DNA of 64,000 nt from NCBI RefSeq assembly GCF_001476895.1, contig NZ_LDTB01000013.1, positions 56,819 through 120,818 on the forward strand. Reading direction: 5' to 3'. Every line of letters begins with the position of its first letter. The first letter of the stretch is position 1. A program made the position numbers and the translations under genes. This document shows, piece by piece, positions 47,277 to 56,197 of the stretch. The DNA is from Sphingomonas endophytica. GTDB taxonomy: Bacteria > Pseudomonadota > Alphaproteobacteria > Sphingomonadales > Sphingomonadaceae. The notes beneath the pieces are model-generated. The model had not been told where the DNA came from. It did not search any database and saw only the letters and a list, made by a program, of their open reading frames with translations.

Positions 47277-47981
47277 ATGAAACCGTTCGTCTCGCTCCTG
47301 CTCGCCGGTGCGCACTGGCCGACGCGGTTGATCGCCTGCCTGGGCGCGGCGGTGTGCATCGCGCTGACCTTCGTCGTCTGCGCGCAACTGCCGCTGACCC
47401 GGGCCGACCTGCCGATCATCGTCGCGCCGCTGGGCGCTTCCGCCGTGCTGGTCTTCGCGGTGCCGGCCAGTCCGCTGGCGCAGCCATGGCCGGTGGTCGG
47501 CGGCAACATCGTCTCGTCGCTGGTCGGGGTCGCGATGTTCCAGATCGTGCCGCAGACCGCGCTGGCCGCCGGGCTGGCGGTCGGCGGCGCGATCCTCGCC
47601 ATGTCGCTGCTGCGCTGCCTGCACCCGCCCGGCGGCGCGGCGGCGCTGACCGCGGTCATCGGCAGCCACGGCATCCACGCCGCCGGCTTCGCATTCGCGT
47701 TCGCGCCGGTCGGAATCAACTCGATCGCGCTCGTCTCGCTCGGCATGTTCTATCACCGGATGACCGGCCATTCCTATCCCCACCGCCCCGCCCCGCCGGT
47801 CGCGCCCGGCCTGCACGCCGCCGATATCGACGCGGCGCTGGCCGAGTTGCACGAGACGTTCGACATCGCGCCCGGGGATCTCGACGCGCTGCTGACGCGG
47901 GCCGAGGCGCATGCCGAGGCGCGGCGCGGCGGCCGGCCGCTCTCGACAGGCGCGCCGCGACGCGGCACTCCCGCGTCATGA
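47277..47981 (+). CDS. HPP family membrane protein
   Basis: A 234-residue protein with four transmembrane segments in the HPP domain, named for the motif seen here as LRCLHPPGGAAALTAVIG. Earlier helices include LIACLGAAVCIALTFVVCAQ and the loop IIVAPLGASAVLVFAVPASP. A soluble C-terminal tail of about 50 residues has DIDAALAELHETFDIAPGDL. Members such as cyanobacterial NitM have been linked to nitrite transport, but the role here is not known. It overlaps the DUF72 gene by 4 bases. Confidence 0.85.
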   Translation: MKPFVSLLLAGAHWPTRLIACLGAAVCIALTFVVCAQLPLTRADLPIIVAPLGASAVLVFAVPASPLAQPWPVVGGNIVSSLVGVAMFQIVPQTALAAGLAVGGAILAMSLLRCLHPPGGAAALTAVIGSHGIHAAGFAFAFAPVGINSIALVSLGMFYHRMTGHSYPHRPAPPVAPGLHAADIDAALAELHETFDIAPGDLDALLTRAEAHAEARRGGRPLSTGAPRRGTPAS

Positions 47982-48772
47982 GCACTTCCTCGATCCGGGT
48001 CGGCATCGGCGGCTGGACCTATGAGCCGTGGCGCGGCAGCTTCTATCCCGGGAAATGGCCGCAGAAGCGCGAGCTGGAATATGCCAGCCGCCACGTCACC
48101 GCGATCGAGGTGAACGGCACCTTCTATTCCTCGTTCAAGCCCGCGACCTTCGCCGGCTGGCGGGCGACCGCGCCGGAAGGGTTCGTCTTCGCGTTGAAGG
48201 CATCGCGTTATTGCGTGACGCGCAAGGTGCTGGCGGAGGCGGGCGATTCGATCGCGCGCTTCGTCGGCCAGGGGATCGTCGAGCTGGGCGACATGCTCGG
48301 CCCGATCCTCTGGCAGATGCCCGCCACGCGAACGTTCGACCATGACGACATGGCGGCGTTCCTGTCGCTGTTGCCGGCCACCGAAGCGGGGGTGCCGTTG
48401 CGCCACGCGATTCAGGTGCGGCACGCAAGCTTCGCCACCCCGGCGTTCGTCGCCCTGTGCCGCGCCGCCGGGGTGGCGATCGTGCATGGCGACTCGGCGG
48501 ACTATCCCGCGCTGGCCGATGTGTCGGGCGACTTCGTCTATGCCCGGCTGGAGGATGCGCGCGAGGAGGAGCCGACCGGATATGCGCCGGACGCGCTCGA
48601 TCGCTGGCGCGATATCGCGCGCGGCTGGTCGGCGGGCGAAAGCCCCGCCGGGCTCTCCTATGTCGCCGACCCCGCCGCGCGACACCCGCGCGATACGTTC
48701 ATCTTCATGATAAACGGCGCGAAAGTGCGCGCACCGCATGCGGCGATGGCGCTGATCGAGCGACTGGGCTGA
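47978..48772 (+). CDS. DUF72 domain-containing protein
   Basis: A 264-residue TIM-barrel-like protein of the YecE/DUF72 family. Family sequence is IRVGIGGWTYEPWRGSFYPG, then LEYASRHVTAIEVNGTFYSS, the VFALKASRYCVTRK segment and the late IFMINGAKVRAPHAAMALI. No enzymatic activity is established for the family. The start was chosen at the ATG overlapping the HPP stop (ATGA), so the two are probably coupled; the frame is open further upstream but that part is antisense-like. Confidence 0.92.
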   Translation: MSTSSIRVGIGGWTYEPWRGSFYPGKWPQKRELEYASRHVTAIEVNGTFYSSFKPATFAGWRATAPEGFVFALKASRYCVTRKVLAEAGDSIARFVGQGIVELGDMLGPILWQMPATRTFDHDDMAAFLSLLPATEAGVPLRHAIQVRHASFATPAFVALCRAAGVAIVHGDSADYPALADVSGDFVYARLEDAREEEPTGYAPDALDRWRDIARGWSAGESPAGLSYVADPAARHPRDTFIFMINGAKVRAPHAAMALIERLG

Positions 48773-48892
48773 CCGCGCGAATGTTGCGAATGTTGAGACG
48801 CTGGCGCGTTTTCTCAACAGTCGCGGATCGGGCGGAGCGCGGCGCATCCGGCGATCGTGCCGGATGTTGGCGGTTGTAGGACAGCCGTCCCG

Positions 48893-49261
48893 TCACGTCC
48901 CGCCGTCGAGCCGCGCGACAATCGCGGCGATCGCCGGATCGGTATAGGTCGCGACCGGATCGTCCGACCCGTCCGCCCGGCGATGATAGGCGCCGGCTTC
49001 GAATGCGTCATGCACCTGCTGGAACAGCGCCGGCCAGCGGTGGGCGATGCCGTCCATCCACAATCCCTCCAGCAACCCTCGCAGGTCGCCGAGGATGCTG
49101 TCGCCGATCGCATAGGGCAAATCGCCGGCGTGATAGGCGCGTGCGATCCGCGCCGCGAACCGATCGAGAAAGGCGGCGATATCCTCGCCGGGCGCGCGCG
49201 ACAGCGTGGCGAGGTCGCTGTTGCTGACATCGGTGGCGGACTGGAGCGGCATCGCCATCAT
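48893..49261 (-). CDS. Hypothetical protein, 122 residues
   Basis: A soluble, mainly helical, acidic protein. It begins MMAMPLQSATDVSNSDLATL and holds ILGDLRGLLEGLWMDGIAHR and AIAAIVARLDGGT. There is no signal peptide, membrane span or motif that I recognise. Codon use is like its neighbours. It lies between DUF72 (convergent) and ribH with no coupling to either. Alternative starts at codons 2 and 4 exist. A real but uncharacterised gene is more likely than a shadow, since the opposite strand has no better frame. Confidence 0.6.
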   Translation of the reverse strand: MMAMPLQSATDVSNSDLATLSRAPGEDIAAFLDRFAARIARAYHAGDLPYAIGDSILGDLRGLLEGLWMDGIAHRWPALFQQVHDAFEAGAYHRRADGSDDPVATYTDPAIAAIVARLDGGT

Positions 49262-49333
49262 GTTGCCATGTCCGGCACGGATGACAATCGGCGGTGACGT
49301 GCCCCGGGCTTAACCCATGACCTTTGCCCCTTG

Positions 49334-49367
49334 CGTCATTGCGAGCGGAGCGAAGCAATGACGACGG
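49334..49367. repeat. Single palindromic unit, family A, after ribH
   Basis: GTCATTGC ... GCAATGAC arms enclose GAGCGGAGCGAA. It resembles one half of the family A pairs and sits about 10 bases beyond the ribH stop, where it could also act as a terminator hairpin. Confidence 0.75.
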
Positions 49368-49376
49368 TGCCGTCGT

Positions 49377-49796
49377 TCAGCCCAGCCGTTGCTTCAGGTC
49401 GAGCATCGCCAGCGCCGCCTTCGCCGCGCCGCCGCCCTTGTCGAGCTGCGCAGGGTCGGCGCGGACGATCGCCTGCGCCTCGTTCTCGGTGGTCAGGATG
49501 CCGTTGCCGATGGGGATGCCGTCCATCGTCAGCGCCATGATCCCGCGCGCGCTTTCGTTGGCGACGATCTCGAAATGATAGGTCTCGCCGCGGATCACGA
49601 CGCCGAGTGCGACGAACGCGTCGTAGCGGCCGCTCTCCGCCGCCAGCGCGATCGCGCCGGGGACCTCGAGCGCGCCCGGCACCGTCAGCACTTCGGCGCG
49701 GTGCCCCGCCGCCTCGACCGCCGCCGTCGCCCCGGCGACCAGCATGTCGTTGAGATGATCGTAGAAGCGCGCTTCGACGATGAGGACGTTGGCCAT
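49377..49796 (-). CDS. ribH: 6,7-dimethyl-8-ribityllumazine synthase
   Basis: A 139-residue lumazine synthase, which condenses 5-amino-6-ribitylaminouracil with dihydroxybutanone phosphate. Family motifs are [37 protein letters not shown] (with the catalytic His) and [16 protein letters not shown]. The ATG at 49796 overlaps the ribBA stop; a TTG one codon upstream is less likely. It is the last gene of the ribD-ribE-ribBA-ribH run. Confidence 0.97.
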   Translation of the reverse strand: MANVLIVEARFYDHLNDMLVAGATAAVEAAGHRAEVLTVPGALEVPGAIALAAESGRYDAFVALGVVIRGETYHFEIVANESARGIMALTMDGIPIGNGILTTENEAQAIVRADPAQLDKGGGAAKAALAMLDLKQRLG

Positions 49797-50965
49797 CAAT
49801 CCACCTTCCGTTCGCCGACGATCGACAGGCCGTAACCGTCGAGCCCGACCAATGTGTGATGCGTGTTGGTGAGCAGCACCATGTCGTGCACGCCCAGTTC
49901 GGCGAGGATCATCGCGCCGACACCATAGTCGCGCAATTCCTCCATATCGACCGGCGCGGTGTCCCCCGCCTTCAGGCGGACCGCGGTGGTGAAGGCGTCG
50001 GCGCGCTGGCGGTTGATGACGACGATGACGCCCGCGCCCTCGGCGGCGATGATCTCCATCGAGCGGGCGAGCATCCGGCTGCGCTCGCCTTCCTCACCGA
50101 ACAAATCGGCGAAGGGGGACAGCGCGTGCATCCGCACGAGCGTGGGGCGCGCGGGGTCGATACGCCCCTTCACCAGCGCGATCTGCTCGGTGCCGGTCGC
50201 GGTGTTGCGATACGCGCGAACGGTCCAGTCGCCGCCCCAGCGGCTGGTGAAGGGCGCCTCGCTGACCAGCTCGACCAGATGGTCGTGGCGGCGGCGATAG
50301 GCGATCAGGTCGCGGATCGTGCCGATCTTCAGATTGTGGAGTTGCGCGAACGACACGAGATCGTCGAGGCGCGCCATCGTGCCGTCCTCGTTCATGATCT
50401 CGCAGATCACGCCGGAGGGGTTGAGGCCGGCGAGCCGCGAGACATCGACCGCCGCCTCGGTATGTCCGGCGCGGATCAGGACGCCGCCGTCGCGCGCGAC
50501 CAGCGGGAAGACGTGCCCGGGCGTGACGATATCCTCGCGCCCCTTGGTCGAATCGATCGCGGCGGCGATCGTGCAGGCGCGGTCGGCGGCGGAGATGCCG
50601 GTCGTCACGCCCTCCCGCGCCTCGATCGACACGGTGAAGGCGGTTTCGTGACGCGTGCCGTTGTTGCGGCTCATCAGGTCGAGCCCGAGGTCGGTGACGC
50701 GCGCCTTGGTCATGGCGAGGCAGATCAGCCCGCGACCGTGGCGGGCCATGAAGTTGATCTTCTCGGGCGTCGCCATCTGCGCCGGGATGACCAGATCGCC
50801 TTCGTTCTCACGGTCTTCGTCATCGACCAGGATGAACATGCGGCCGTTGCGTGCCTCGTCGATGATCTCTTCGGGCGTCGACAGATAGCCGTGGCGCAGG
50901 CCACCCATCAAAGTGGTACTTTGATGGGACCCGCCAGGCGCGAGTTCGGCAGGCTTAGCGGCCAC
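49796..50965 (-). CDS. ribB: 3,4-dihydroxy-2-butanone-4-phosphate synthase with degenerate GTP cyclohydrolase II domain
   Basis: A 389-residue RibBA-type chain. The N-terminal half (to about residue 225) is an intact DHBP synthase with [40 protein letters not shown] and [18 protein letters not shown]. The C-terminal half has the GCHII fold ([15 protein letters not shown] [17 protein letters not shown]), but the zinc-site segment reads [19 protein letters not shown], with none of the three cysteines. Only the RibB activity is expected, so a separate RibA is required. The GTG start overlaps the ribE stop by 11 bases. Confidence 0.93.
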   Translation of the reverse strand: MAAKPAELAPGGSHQSTTLMGGLRHGYLSTPEEIIDEARNGRMFILVDDEDRENEGDLVIPAQMATPEKINFMARHGRGLICLAMTKARVTDLGLDLMSRNNGTRHETAFTVSIEAREGVTTGISAADRACTIAAAIDSTKGREDIVTPGHVFPLVARDGGVLIRAGHTEAAVDVSRLAGLNPSGVICEIMNEDGTMARLDDLVSFAQLHNLKIGTIRDLIAYRRRHDHLVELVSEAPFTSRWGGDWTVRAYRNTATGTEQIALVKGRIDPARPTLVRMHALSPFADLFGEEGERSRMLARSMEIIAAEGAGVIVVINRQRADAFTTAVRLKAGDTAPVDMEELRDYGVGAMILAELGVHDMVLLTNTHHTLVGLDGYGLSIVGERKVD

Positions 50966-51560
50966 GGTAATGCTCCATGCGTTGCAGATAGCGGGCCAGC
51001 ACGTCGATCTCGACGTTGACCGCCTGCCCGGTTTCCAGCGCGCCCAGCGTGGTGACGGACTGGGTATGCGGGATCAGATTGACGGTAAAGACCGTCGCAT
51101 CGGCCGCGTCGGTGACCGAATTGACCGTCAGCGACACGCCGTCGATCGTCACCGAGCCCTTGGGGGCGAGGAACGGGGCGAGCGCAGGGTCGATGCGAAA
51201 GGCGATGCGGCGCGAATCGCCATCGGCGTCGATCGCCACGATGGTCGCAATGCCATCGACATGGCCGGTGACGATATGACCGCCCAGTTCGTCGCCCAGC
51301 TTCATCGCGCGTTCGAGGTTGAGGCGGCGGCCCGGCTGCCATTGATCGCGGGCGGTGCGCGCGACCGTTTCCCCGGACACGTCGACGGTGAAGCGACCGG
51401 GCTCGGTCGCGACGACGGTCAGGCAGACGCCCGAACAGGCGATCGACGCGCCCAGGTCGATGGTCGCGGTGTCATAGCCGGTCGCGATATGGACGCGCCG
51501 GTCGCCGCGTTCCTCCACGCTGTCGATGGTGCCGATGTCGGTGACGATGCCGGTGAACAT
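50955..51560 (-). CDS. ribE: Riboflavin synthase (alpha subunit)
   Basis: A 201-residue enzyme that dismutates two lumazines into riboflavin. It shows the duplicated barrel: MFTGIVTDIGTIDSVEERGD starts repeat one with SIACSGVCLTVV, and repeat two has IVTGHVDGIATIVAIDADGD with GSVTIDGVSLTVNSVTDAAD. It lies 6 bases after ribD and overlaps ribBA, so it is in a coupled operon. No FMN riboswitch signature was seen upstream. Confidence 0.97.
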   Translation of the reverse strand: MFTGIVTDIGTIDSVEERGDRRVHIATGYDTATIDLGASIACSGVCLTVVATEPGRFTVDVSGETVARTARDQWQPGRRLNLERAMKLGDELGGHIVTGHVDGIATIVAIDADGDSRRIAFRIDPALAPFLAPKGSVTIDGVSLTVNSVTDAADATVFTVNLIPHTQSVTTLGALETGQAVNVEIDVLARYLQRMEHYRGR

Positions 51561-51566
51561 GATTGA

Positions 51567-52646
51567 TTACGCCTCTCGCGCGGCCTCGTAGACCTCGAGC
51601 CGGTCGCTGCCAAGCGCGCGCGCGTCCACCAGCCGCCAGCGTCCGTGCGCTTCGGCCAGCGCGCCGAGCCCGATGTCGGGCAGCGTGCGCCCGCCGCCGA
51701 TGACGATGGGCGCGCGGTAGAGGAGGAGGCGGTCGATCAGGCCCGCGTTCAGGAACGCGGCGGCGGTCCGCGCGCCGCCCTCGACGAAGAGGTGGTCGGC
51801 GGGAAGGGTGGCGACGGCGGTGGGGTGGGTGATGTGTATCAACCCTCCCCTGCAAGGGGAGGTGGCAGCCTGCAAGGCTGACGGAGGGGTGCTGGGGCTT
51901 GAGAGGTTTCCGCGTGGGGCGACCCCTCCACCACCCTTCGGGCGGTCCCCCTCCCCTTTCAGGGGAGGTTTGGAGGAGAGCACCACACGCAAGGGGCTGC
52001 GGCTCTCCAGCCCCGGCAGGCGCACGTTCAGGCGGGGGCGGTCCGTCTCCCATGTCCCGCGCCCGACGAGGATCGCGTCGTGGCGGCTGCGCTCTAGGTG
52101 GGTATGCGCGCGCGCCACGGGGCCGGTGATCCAGCGGCTGCGGCCGTCCGCCATCGACACTGCGCCGTCCAGCGACAGCGCCAGCTTCAGCGTGACATGC
52201 GGGCGACCGAGCGCGCGGCGGATCAGGAAACCCGCCATCGAACGGCGCGCTTCGTCCGCGAGAACGCCGGTCGAAACCGCGATCCCGGCTTCGCTCAGGC
52301 GCGCGAAGCCGGTGCCGTCGGTGCGCGGGTCGGGGTCGCCGAGCGCGGCCACCACACGCGCCACGCCGCTGGCCGCCAGGAGGTCGGCGCAGGCGGGACC
52401 GCGCGGGGAGACGTGGGCGCAGGGTTCGAGCGTGACATAGGCGGTCGCGCCCTTCGCACGATCTCCGGCCTCGGCCAGCGCCATCGCCTCCGCGTGCGGC
52501 CGGCCACCCGCCTGCGTCCAGCCCCGGCCGACGACACGGCCCTCGCGCACGATCACGCAGCCGACATTGGGGTTGGGCGTGGTCGCCCCGCGCGTGCGCG
52601 ACGCCAGCGCGAGCGCGGCGGCCATCCAGCGCGCGTCGTCGTTCAA
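51567..52646 (-). CDS. ribD: Bifunctional riboflavin biosynthesis deaminase/reductase RibD, carrying an in-frame repeat
   Basis: A 359-residue RibD. The N-terminal zinc deaminase has GGRPHAEAMALAEAG and LEPCAHVSPRGPACADLL. The C-terminal reductase has RPHVTLKLALSLDGAVSMAD, SRWITGPVARAHTHLERSRHDA, and DHLFVEGGARTAAAFLNAG. Between RSPLRVVLSS and LPADHLFVEGG, about residues 226-268 come from a palindromic repeat (51841-51971) read through in frame as Gly/Pro/Ser-rich sequence. The rest of the domain looks intact, so the gene may still work, but this loop is not native RibD sequence. It heads the ribD-ribE-ribBA-ribH run. Confidence 0.92.
   Translation of the reverse strand: MNDDARWMAAALALASRTRGATTPNPNVGCVIVREGRVVGRGWTQAGGRPHAEAMALAEAGDRAKGATAYVTLEPCAHVSPRGPACADLLAASGVARVVAALGDPDPRTDGTGFARLSEAGIAVSTGVLADEARRSMAGFLIRRALGRPHVTLKLALSLDGAVSMADGRSRWITGPVARAHTHLERSRHDAILVGRGTWETDRPRLNVRLPGLESRSPLRVVLSSKPPLKGEGDRPKGGGGVAPRGNLSSPSTPPSALQAATSPCRGGLIHITHPTAVATLPADHLFVEGGARTAAAFLNAGLIDRLLLYRAPIVIGGGRTLPDIGLGALAEAHGRWRLVDARALGSDRLEVYEAAREA
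51841..51971. repeat. Palindromic repeat element, family D, inside ribD
   Basis: The left arm (CCCTCCCCTGCAAGGGGAGG) and the right arm (CCTCCCCTTTCAGGGGAGGT) are inverted copies and each is a hairpin. The inner part has GGCAGCCTGCAAGGCTGACG and the GGAGGGGT/ACCCCTCC pair. Elements of this form lie between genes in many sphingomonads, from general knowledge. Here it is 131 bases long and lies wholly within the ribD frame. Confidence 0.9.
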
Positions 52647-52650
52647 CGCG

Positions 52651-53022
52651 TCAGAGGCCCATCGCGTTGAGCTTGTCGTCGAGCCGCTTGAACCCGGCGC
52701 GCAGCTTCTCCTCGCGCGCCTTCTGCTCGCGCTCGGCGATCACGCGCTTGGCCTGGTCGATCTTCTGCTGCGCGATGATCTGCTCATCGGTGCGGTCGAG
52801 CGTCCATTGCTGGAAATAGATGATGTTCGGCTTGTATTCCTTCTCTGCGTAGGAATCATGGACGAACGCCCAGAGGATCAGCGCGGTCAGCGTCACCGAC
52901 AGCGCGAAGAAGCTCCATTCGTACCGCTCGCGCGTGCGGATGAAGAAGCGCAGGTCGCGAAACGCGTTGGTCGGCGACAGACGGGCGAGGAACGACGGCA
53001 TGGGGCGAATATAGGAGGTCAT
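52651..53022 (-). CDS. Single-span membrane protein with C-terminal coiled coil
   Basis: A 123-residue protein. The basic N-terminus contains PTNAFRDLRFFIRTRERYEW, followed by one transmembrane helix (SFFALSVTLTALILWAFVHD). The second half is a highly charged helix rich in Lys/Glu/Gln (IIAQQKIDQAKRVIAEREQK), predicted to be a coiled coil. Function is not known; a scaffold or adaptor-like role is a guess. It overlaps the gltX stop by 4 bases, so it is probably coupled to gltX, and ribD follows closely. ATG 53022 or 53001 may be the start. Confidence 0.75.
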   Translation of the reverse strand: MTSYIRPMPSFLARLSPTNAFRDLRFFIRTRERYEWSFFALSVTLTALILWAFVHDSYAEKEYKPNIIYFQQWTLDRTDEQIIAQQKIDQAKRVIAEREQKAREEKLRAGFKRLDDKLNAMGL

Positions 53023-54356
53023 GCGCCCGCCTTCGAGTCCAGCCGCGCCACCGCGCGCTCGCGCCCGATCAGCGGCAGCAGCGCCGCCATGTCGGGGCCG
53101 TGGTCGAGCCCGGTCAGCGCGCGACGCAGCGGCAGGAACAGCGCCTTGCCCTTGCGCCCGGTGGCCTCCTTCAGCGCGGCGGTCAGCGCGTGCCACGGGT
53201 CGCTCGACCAGTCGAGGTCACGCGCGACGGCGGCGGCCTGTGCCAGATAACCGGCATCGTCCGGCGCGGCGGGGGCGTCGACCGGCCCCTCGATCACCCG
53301 CCACCATTCGGCGGCGCCCGCCACCGTCTCCAGATTGGGACGGATCGCCAGCCATGTCGTCTCGTCCATCCCCGCCGGGAGCCGGTCGGCGACCGCATCG
53401 AACGACAGCTGGTGGACGATGCGCGCATTGACCTGCGCCAGTTCCCGCTCGTCGAAGCGCGCGGGCGCGCGGCCGAAATGCGCGAAGTCGAATGCCGCGA
53501 TCAGCGGGGCGGGGTCGGCGTGCGGCTCGACCGGCTGGCTGGTGCCGAGGCGGGCGAGCAGCGAGACGATCGCGGCGGGTTCGATCCCTTCCTCGCGCAG
53601 CGCATCGACGCCGAGGCTGCCGAGCCGCTTCGACAATTTGCCCTCCGCGCCGGTCAGCAACGCCTCGTGCGCGAAGGCGGGCGGGGGCGCGCCCATCGCG
53701 GCGAACATCTGCAGCTGCAGCGCGGTGTTGGTGACGTGATCCTCGCCGCGCACAACATGCGTGACGCCCATCTCGCGGTCGTCGATCGCAGAGGGGAGCA
53801 TGTAGAGCCACGATCCATCGGCGCGGCGGATGACCGGGTCGCTCATCGTCGCCGCGTCGAACTGTTGCGGCCCCCGGATCAGATCGTCCCACACGATCGG
53901 CGTCGCGCGATCGAGCTTGAAGCGCCAGTGCGGGCGGACGCCGTCGGCGGCAAATCTGGCGTGATCGGCCTCGGTCAGCGCCAGCGCGGCGCGATCGTAC
54001 ACCGGCGGCAGGCCGCGCCCGCGCAGGATCTTGCGCTTCAGGTCCAGTTCCTGTGCGGTTTCGTACGCGGGATAGATATGGCCGGCGTCGCGCAATTGCT
54101 CGAACACCGCCTGATAACGATCGAAGCGCGCCGACTGGCGTTCCTCGGCATCGGGGTGGAGCCCCAGCCAGGCGAGGTCGGCGCGGATCGCGTCGACGAA
54201 CCGCTCCTCGCTGCGCTCCGCATCGGTATCGTCGATCCTGAGCAGGAAGCGCCCGCCGTGCGCCCTCGCCCACATCCAGTTGTGGAGCGCGGTGCGGATG
54301 TTGCCGACATGGAGCGTGCCGGTCGGCGACGGAGCGAAGCGGGTGACGATGGTCAT
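53019..54356 (-). CDS. gltX: Glutamate--tRNA ligase
   Basis: A 445-residue class I synthetase. The HIGH-type motif is [20 protein letters not shown], the KMSKS-type motif is [20 protein letters not shown], and the ATP/amino-acid pocket has [12 protein letters not shown]. Alphaproteobacteria often carry two GluRS copies, one of which also charges tRNA-Gln; which copy this is cannot be told. The start was set at [10 protein letters not shown], as the longer frame upstream crosses into the divergent prs promoter. Confidence 0.96.
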   Translation of the reverse strand: MTIVTRFAPSPTGTLHVGNIRTALHNWMWARAHGGRFLLRIDDTDAERSEERFVDAIRADLAWLGLHPDAEERQSARFDRYQAVFEQLRDAGHIYPAYETAQELDLKRKILRGRGLPPVYDRAALALTEADHARFAADGVRPHWRFKLDRATPIVWDDLIRGPQQFDAATMSDPVIRRADGSWLYMLPSAIDDREMGVTHVVRGEDHVTNTALQLQMFAAMGAPPPAFAHEALLTGAEGKLSKRLGSLGVDALREEGIEPAAIVSLLARLGTSQPVEPHADPAPLIAAFDFAHFGRAPARFDERELAQVNARIVHQLSFDAVADRLPAGMDETTWLAIRPNLETVAGAAEWWRVIEGPVDAPAAPDDAGYLAQAAAVARDLDWSSDPWHALTAALKEATGRKGKALFLPLRRALTGLDHGPDMAALLPLIGRERAVARLDSKAGA

Positions 54357-54435
54357 TGTCCCACGGGCTTTACGCGCCGCCCCTTCCCCTCGCCAGCCCC
54401 CGTGCCTAAACGGGCGCTCGAAAGGGTTCCTGCTC

Positions 54436-55371
54436 ATGAAACTGATGACCGGCAATTCCAACCTGCCGCTGGCGCGCGCGATCTCCGACTATCTGGAGGT
54501 GCCGCTGACCGAGGCGCTGGTGCGGCGCTTCGCCGATGAAGAGATTTTCGTCGAGATCATGGAGAATGTGCGCGGCGAGGACGTGTTCGTCGTCCAGTCG
54601 ACCAGCTATCCGGTCAACGACAACCTCATGGAATTGCTGATCATGATCGACGCGCTGAAGCGCGCGTCGGCCAAGCGGATCACCGCGGTGCTGCCCTATT
54701 TCGGCTATGCGCGGCAGGACCGCAAACCCGGGCCGCGCACCCCGATCTCCGCCAAGCTGGTCGCCAATCTGGTGACGACGGCGGGGGCGGATCGCGTGCT
54801 GTCGGTCGACCTGCACGCCGGGCAGATCCAGGGCTTCTTCGACATCCCGACCGACAACCTCTTCGCCGCGCCGGTGATGAGCGCGGACATCCGCTCGCGC
54901 TTCGGCGAGAAGAACCTGATGGTCGTTTCGCCCGACGTCGGCGGCGTGGTGCGCGCGCGCGCGCTGTCGAAGCGGCTGGACAACGCTCCGCTGGCGATCG
55001 TCGACAAGCGCCGCGAGCGCGCGGGCGAATCGGAGGTGATGAACATCATCGGCGACGTCGAGGGGCGCTTCTGCATCCTGATCGACGATATCGTCGATTC
55101 GGCGGGCACGCTGTGCAACGCCGCCGCGGCGCTGAAGGAAGCCGGGGCGGAGGACGTCGTCGCCTATGTCACGCACGGCGTGCTGTCGGGCGGCGCGGTG
55201 GCGCGGGTCGAGGGATCGGCGCTGCACGAGCTGGTGATTACCGACTCGATCGGGAATCAGGACGCGATCTCGGGCGCGAACAAGATCCGCCACCTGACGA
55301 TCGCGCCGTTGCTGGCGGAGGCGATGCGCCGGATCTCGGACGAGGCGAGCGTGTCGTCGCTGTTCGACTGA
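54436..55371 (+). CDS. prs: Ribose-phosphate pyrophosphokinase
   Basis: A 311-residue PRPP synthase that links ribose 5-phosphate and ATP to nucleotide, His and Trp synthesis. Signatures are [60 protein letters not shown], the PRPP loop [18 protein letters not shown], and the flexible [20 protein letters not shown] segment. Length and motifs match class I. It is divergent from gltX and followed by two palindromic repeats. Confidence 0.97.
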   Translation: MKLMTGNSNLPLARAISDYLEVPLTEALVRRFADEEIFVEIMENVRGEDVFVVQSTSYPVNDNLMELLIMIDALKRASAKRITAVLPYFGYARQDRKPGPRTPISAKLVANLVTTAGADRVLSVDLHAGQIQGFFDIPTDNLFAAPVMSADIRSRFGEKNLMVVSPDVGGVVRARALSKRLDNAPLAIVDKRRERAGESEVMNIIGDVEGRFCILIDDIVDSAGTLCNAAAALKEAGAEDVVAYVTHGVLSGGAVARVEGSALHELVITDSIGNQDAISGANKIRHLTIAPLLAEAMRRISDEASVSSLFD

Positions 55372-55385
55372 GGTGAGTTTGCCGC

Positions 55386-55604
55386 GTCATGGCGAGCGCA
55401 GCAAAGCAATCCGGTGGCGGATCAGGACGCGCTGGATTGCTTCGCTGCGCTCGCAAAGACGGTAGGGCGGGTGGCCGGGACGTTCGATGCCCCGGCCTTC
55501 TATGCCACCCTCGTCATTCCCGCGCAGGCGGGAATCCAGACGCGCAGGCCTTCGCAAGAGCCGCAACGTCAGAGGCTCTGGATTCCCGCCTGCGCGGGAA
55601 TGAC
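55386..55604. repeat. Two adjoining palindromic elements: family A then family B
   Basis: Family A has arms at 55386-55412 and 55434-55460 (GCGAGCGCAGCAAAGCAATC versus GATTGCTTCGCTGCGCTCGC). Family B has arms at about 55514-55540 and 55577-55604 (GTCATTCCCGCGCAGGCGGG and its inverse). They fill the prs-crtZ gap of 266 bases. Confidence 0.85.
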
Positions 55605-55637
55605 GAAGCGGCTCGCGTGAATGACGAAAGGTGACGA

Positions 55638-56165
55638 TCAGTCGTCCGCGCCCACCGACTTGCGCACGCCCGCCCGCCCCCGGCGCTTGAGTTCCGCCTT
55701 CAGATCCTCCGGCTTCGGTGCGATCAGGAAGCCGAAGCTGACGTTGCCCTCGCGCGTTTCCACGACATGGTGCAACCGGTGCGCCTGCACGATCCGCTTC
55801 ATATAGGCCGATTTCGGCAGATAGCGGGACGGCAGGCGGCGGTGGACGATGACGTCGTGGAACCCGAAATAGATCGCGCCATAGGCCGCGATCCCGGCGC
55901 CGACCCAGGTGAAGCCCGGCCACCAGCCGAGCTGTACCCCGCCCAGGATCATCACGAACGACGGCACCGCGAAGATCGCGGCATACAGGTCGTTCAGCTC
56001 CCAGTTGCCGGTGCGGGGCCGATGATGACTCTCGTGCAGGAACCAGCCCGGCCCATGCATCACCCAGCGGTGCATGACATAGGCGAACCCCTCCATCAGC
56101 GCGACGGTGAGGAGGAAAAGCGACAGGGCGGCCCAGAACGACATGATCGCGGGCCATATAGCCAT
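55638..56165 (-). CDS. crtZ: Beta-carotene hydroxylase (CrtZ type)
   Basis: A 175-residue diiron membrane hydroxylase of the fatty-acid-hydroxylase superfamily that adds 3-OH to carotenoid rings. The histidine boxes are complete: MHRWVMHGP, FLHESHHRP, HDVIVHRRL and AHRLHHVVE. About four hydrophobic segments are present. Sphingomonads make nostoxanthin-type xanthophylls and carry such a gene; no other crt gene adjoins it here, so it is an isolated locus. Starts at 56165 and 56144 are possible. Confidence 0.92.
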   Translation of the reverse strand: MAIWPAIMSFWAALSLFLLTVALMEGFAYVMHRWVMHGPGWFLHESHHRPRTGNWELNDLYAAIFAVPSFVMILGGVQLGWWPGFTWVGAGIAAYGAIYFGFHDVIVHRRLPSRYLPKSAYMKRIVQAHRLHHVVETREGNVSFGFLIAPKPEDLKAELKRRGRAGVRKSVGADD

Positions 56166-56197
56166 CGGGCGCGCGTCCCGCTACGTCGCTGGCCATC

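Noticed and set aside
52647..53018. FMN riboswitch expected before a riboflavin operon
   Set aside because: Another gene lies directly upstream of ribD and no RFN-type conserved segments were seen.
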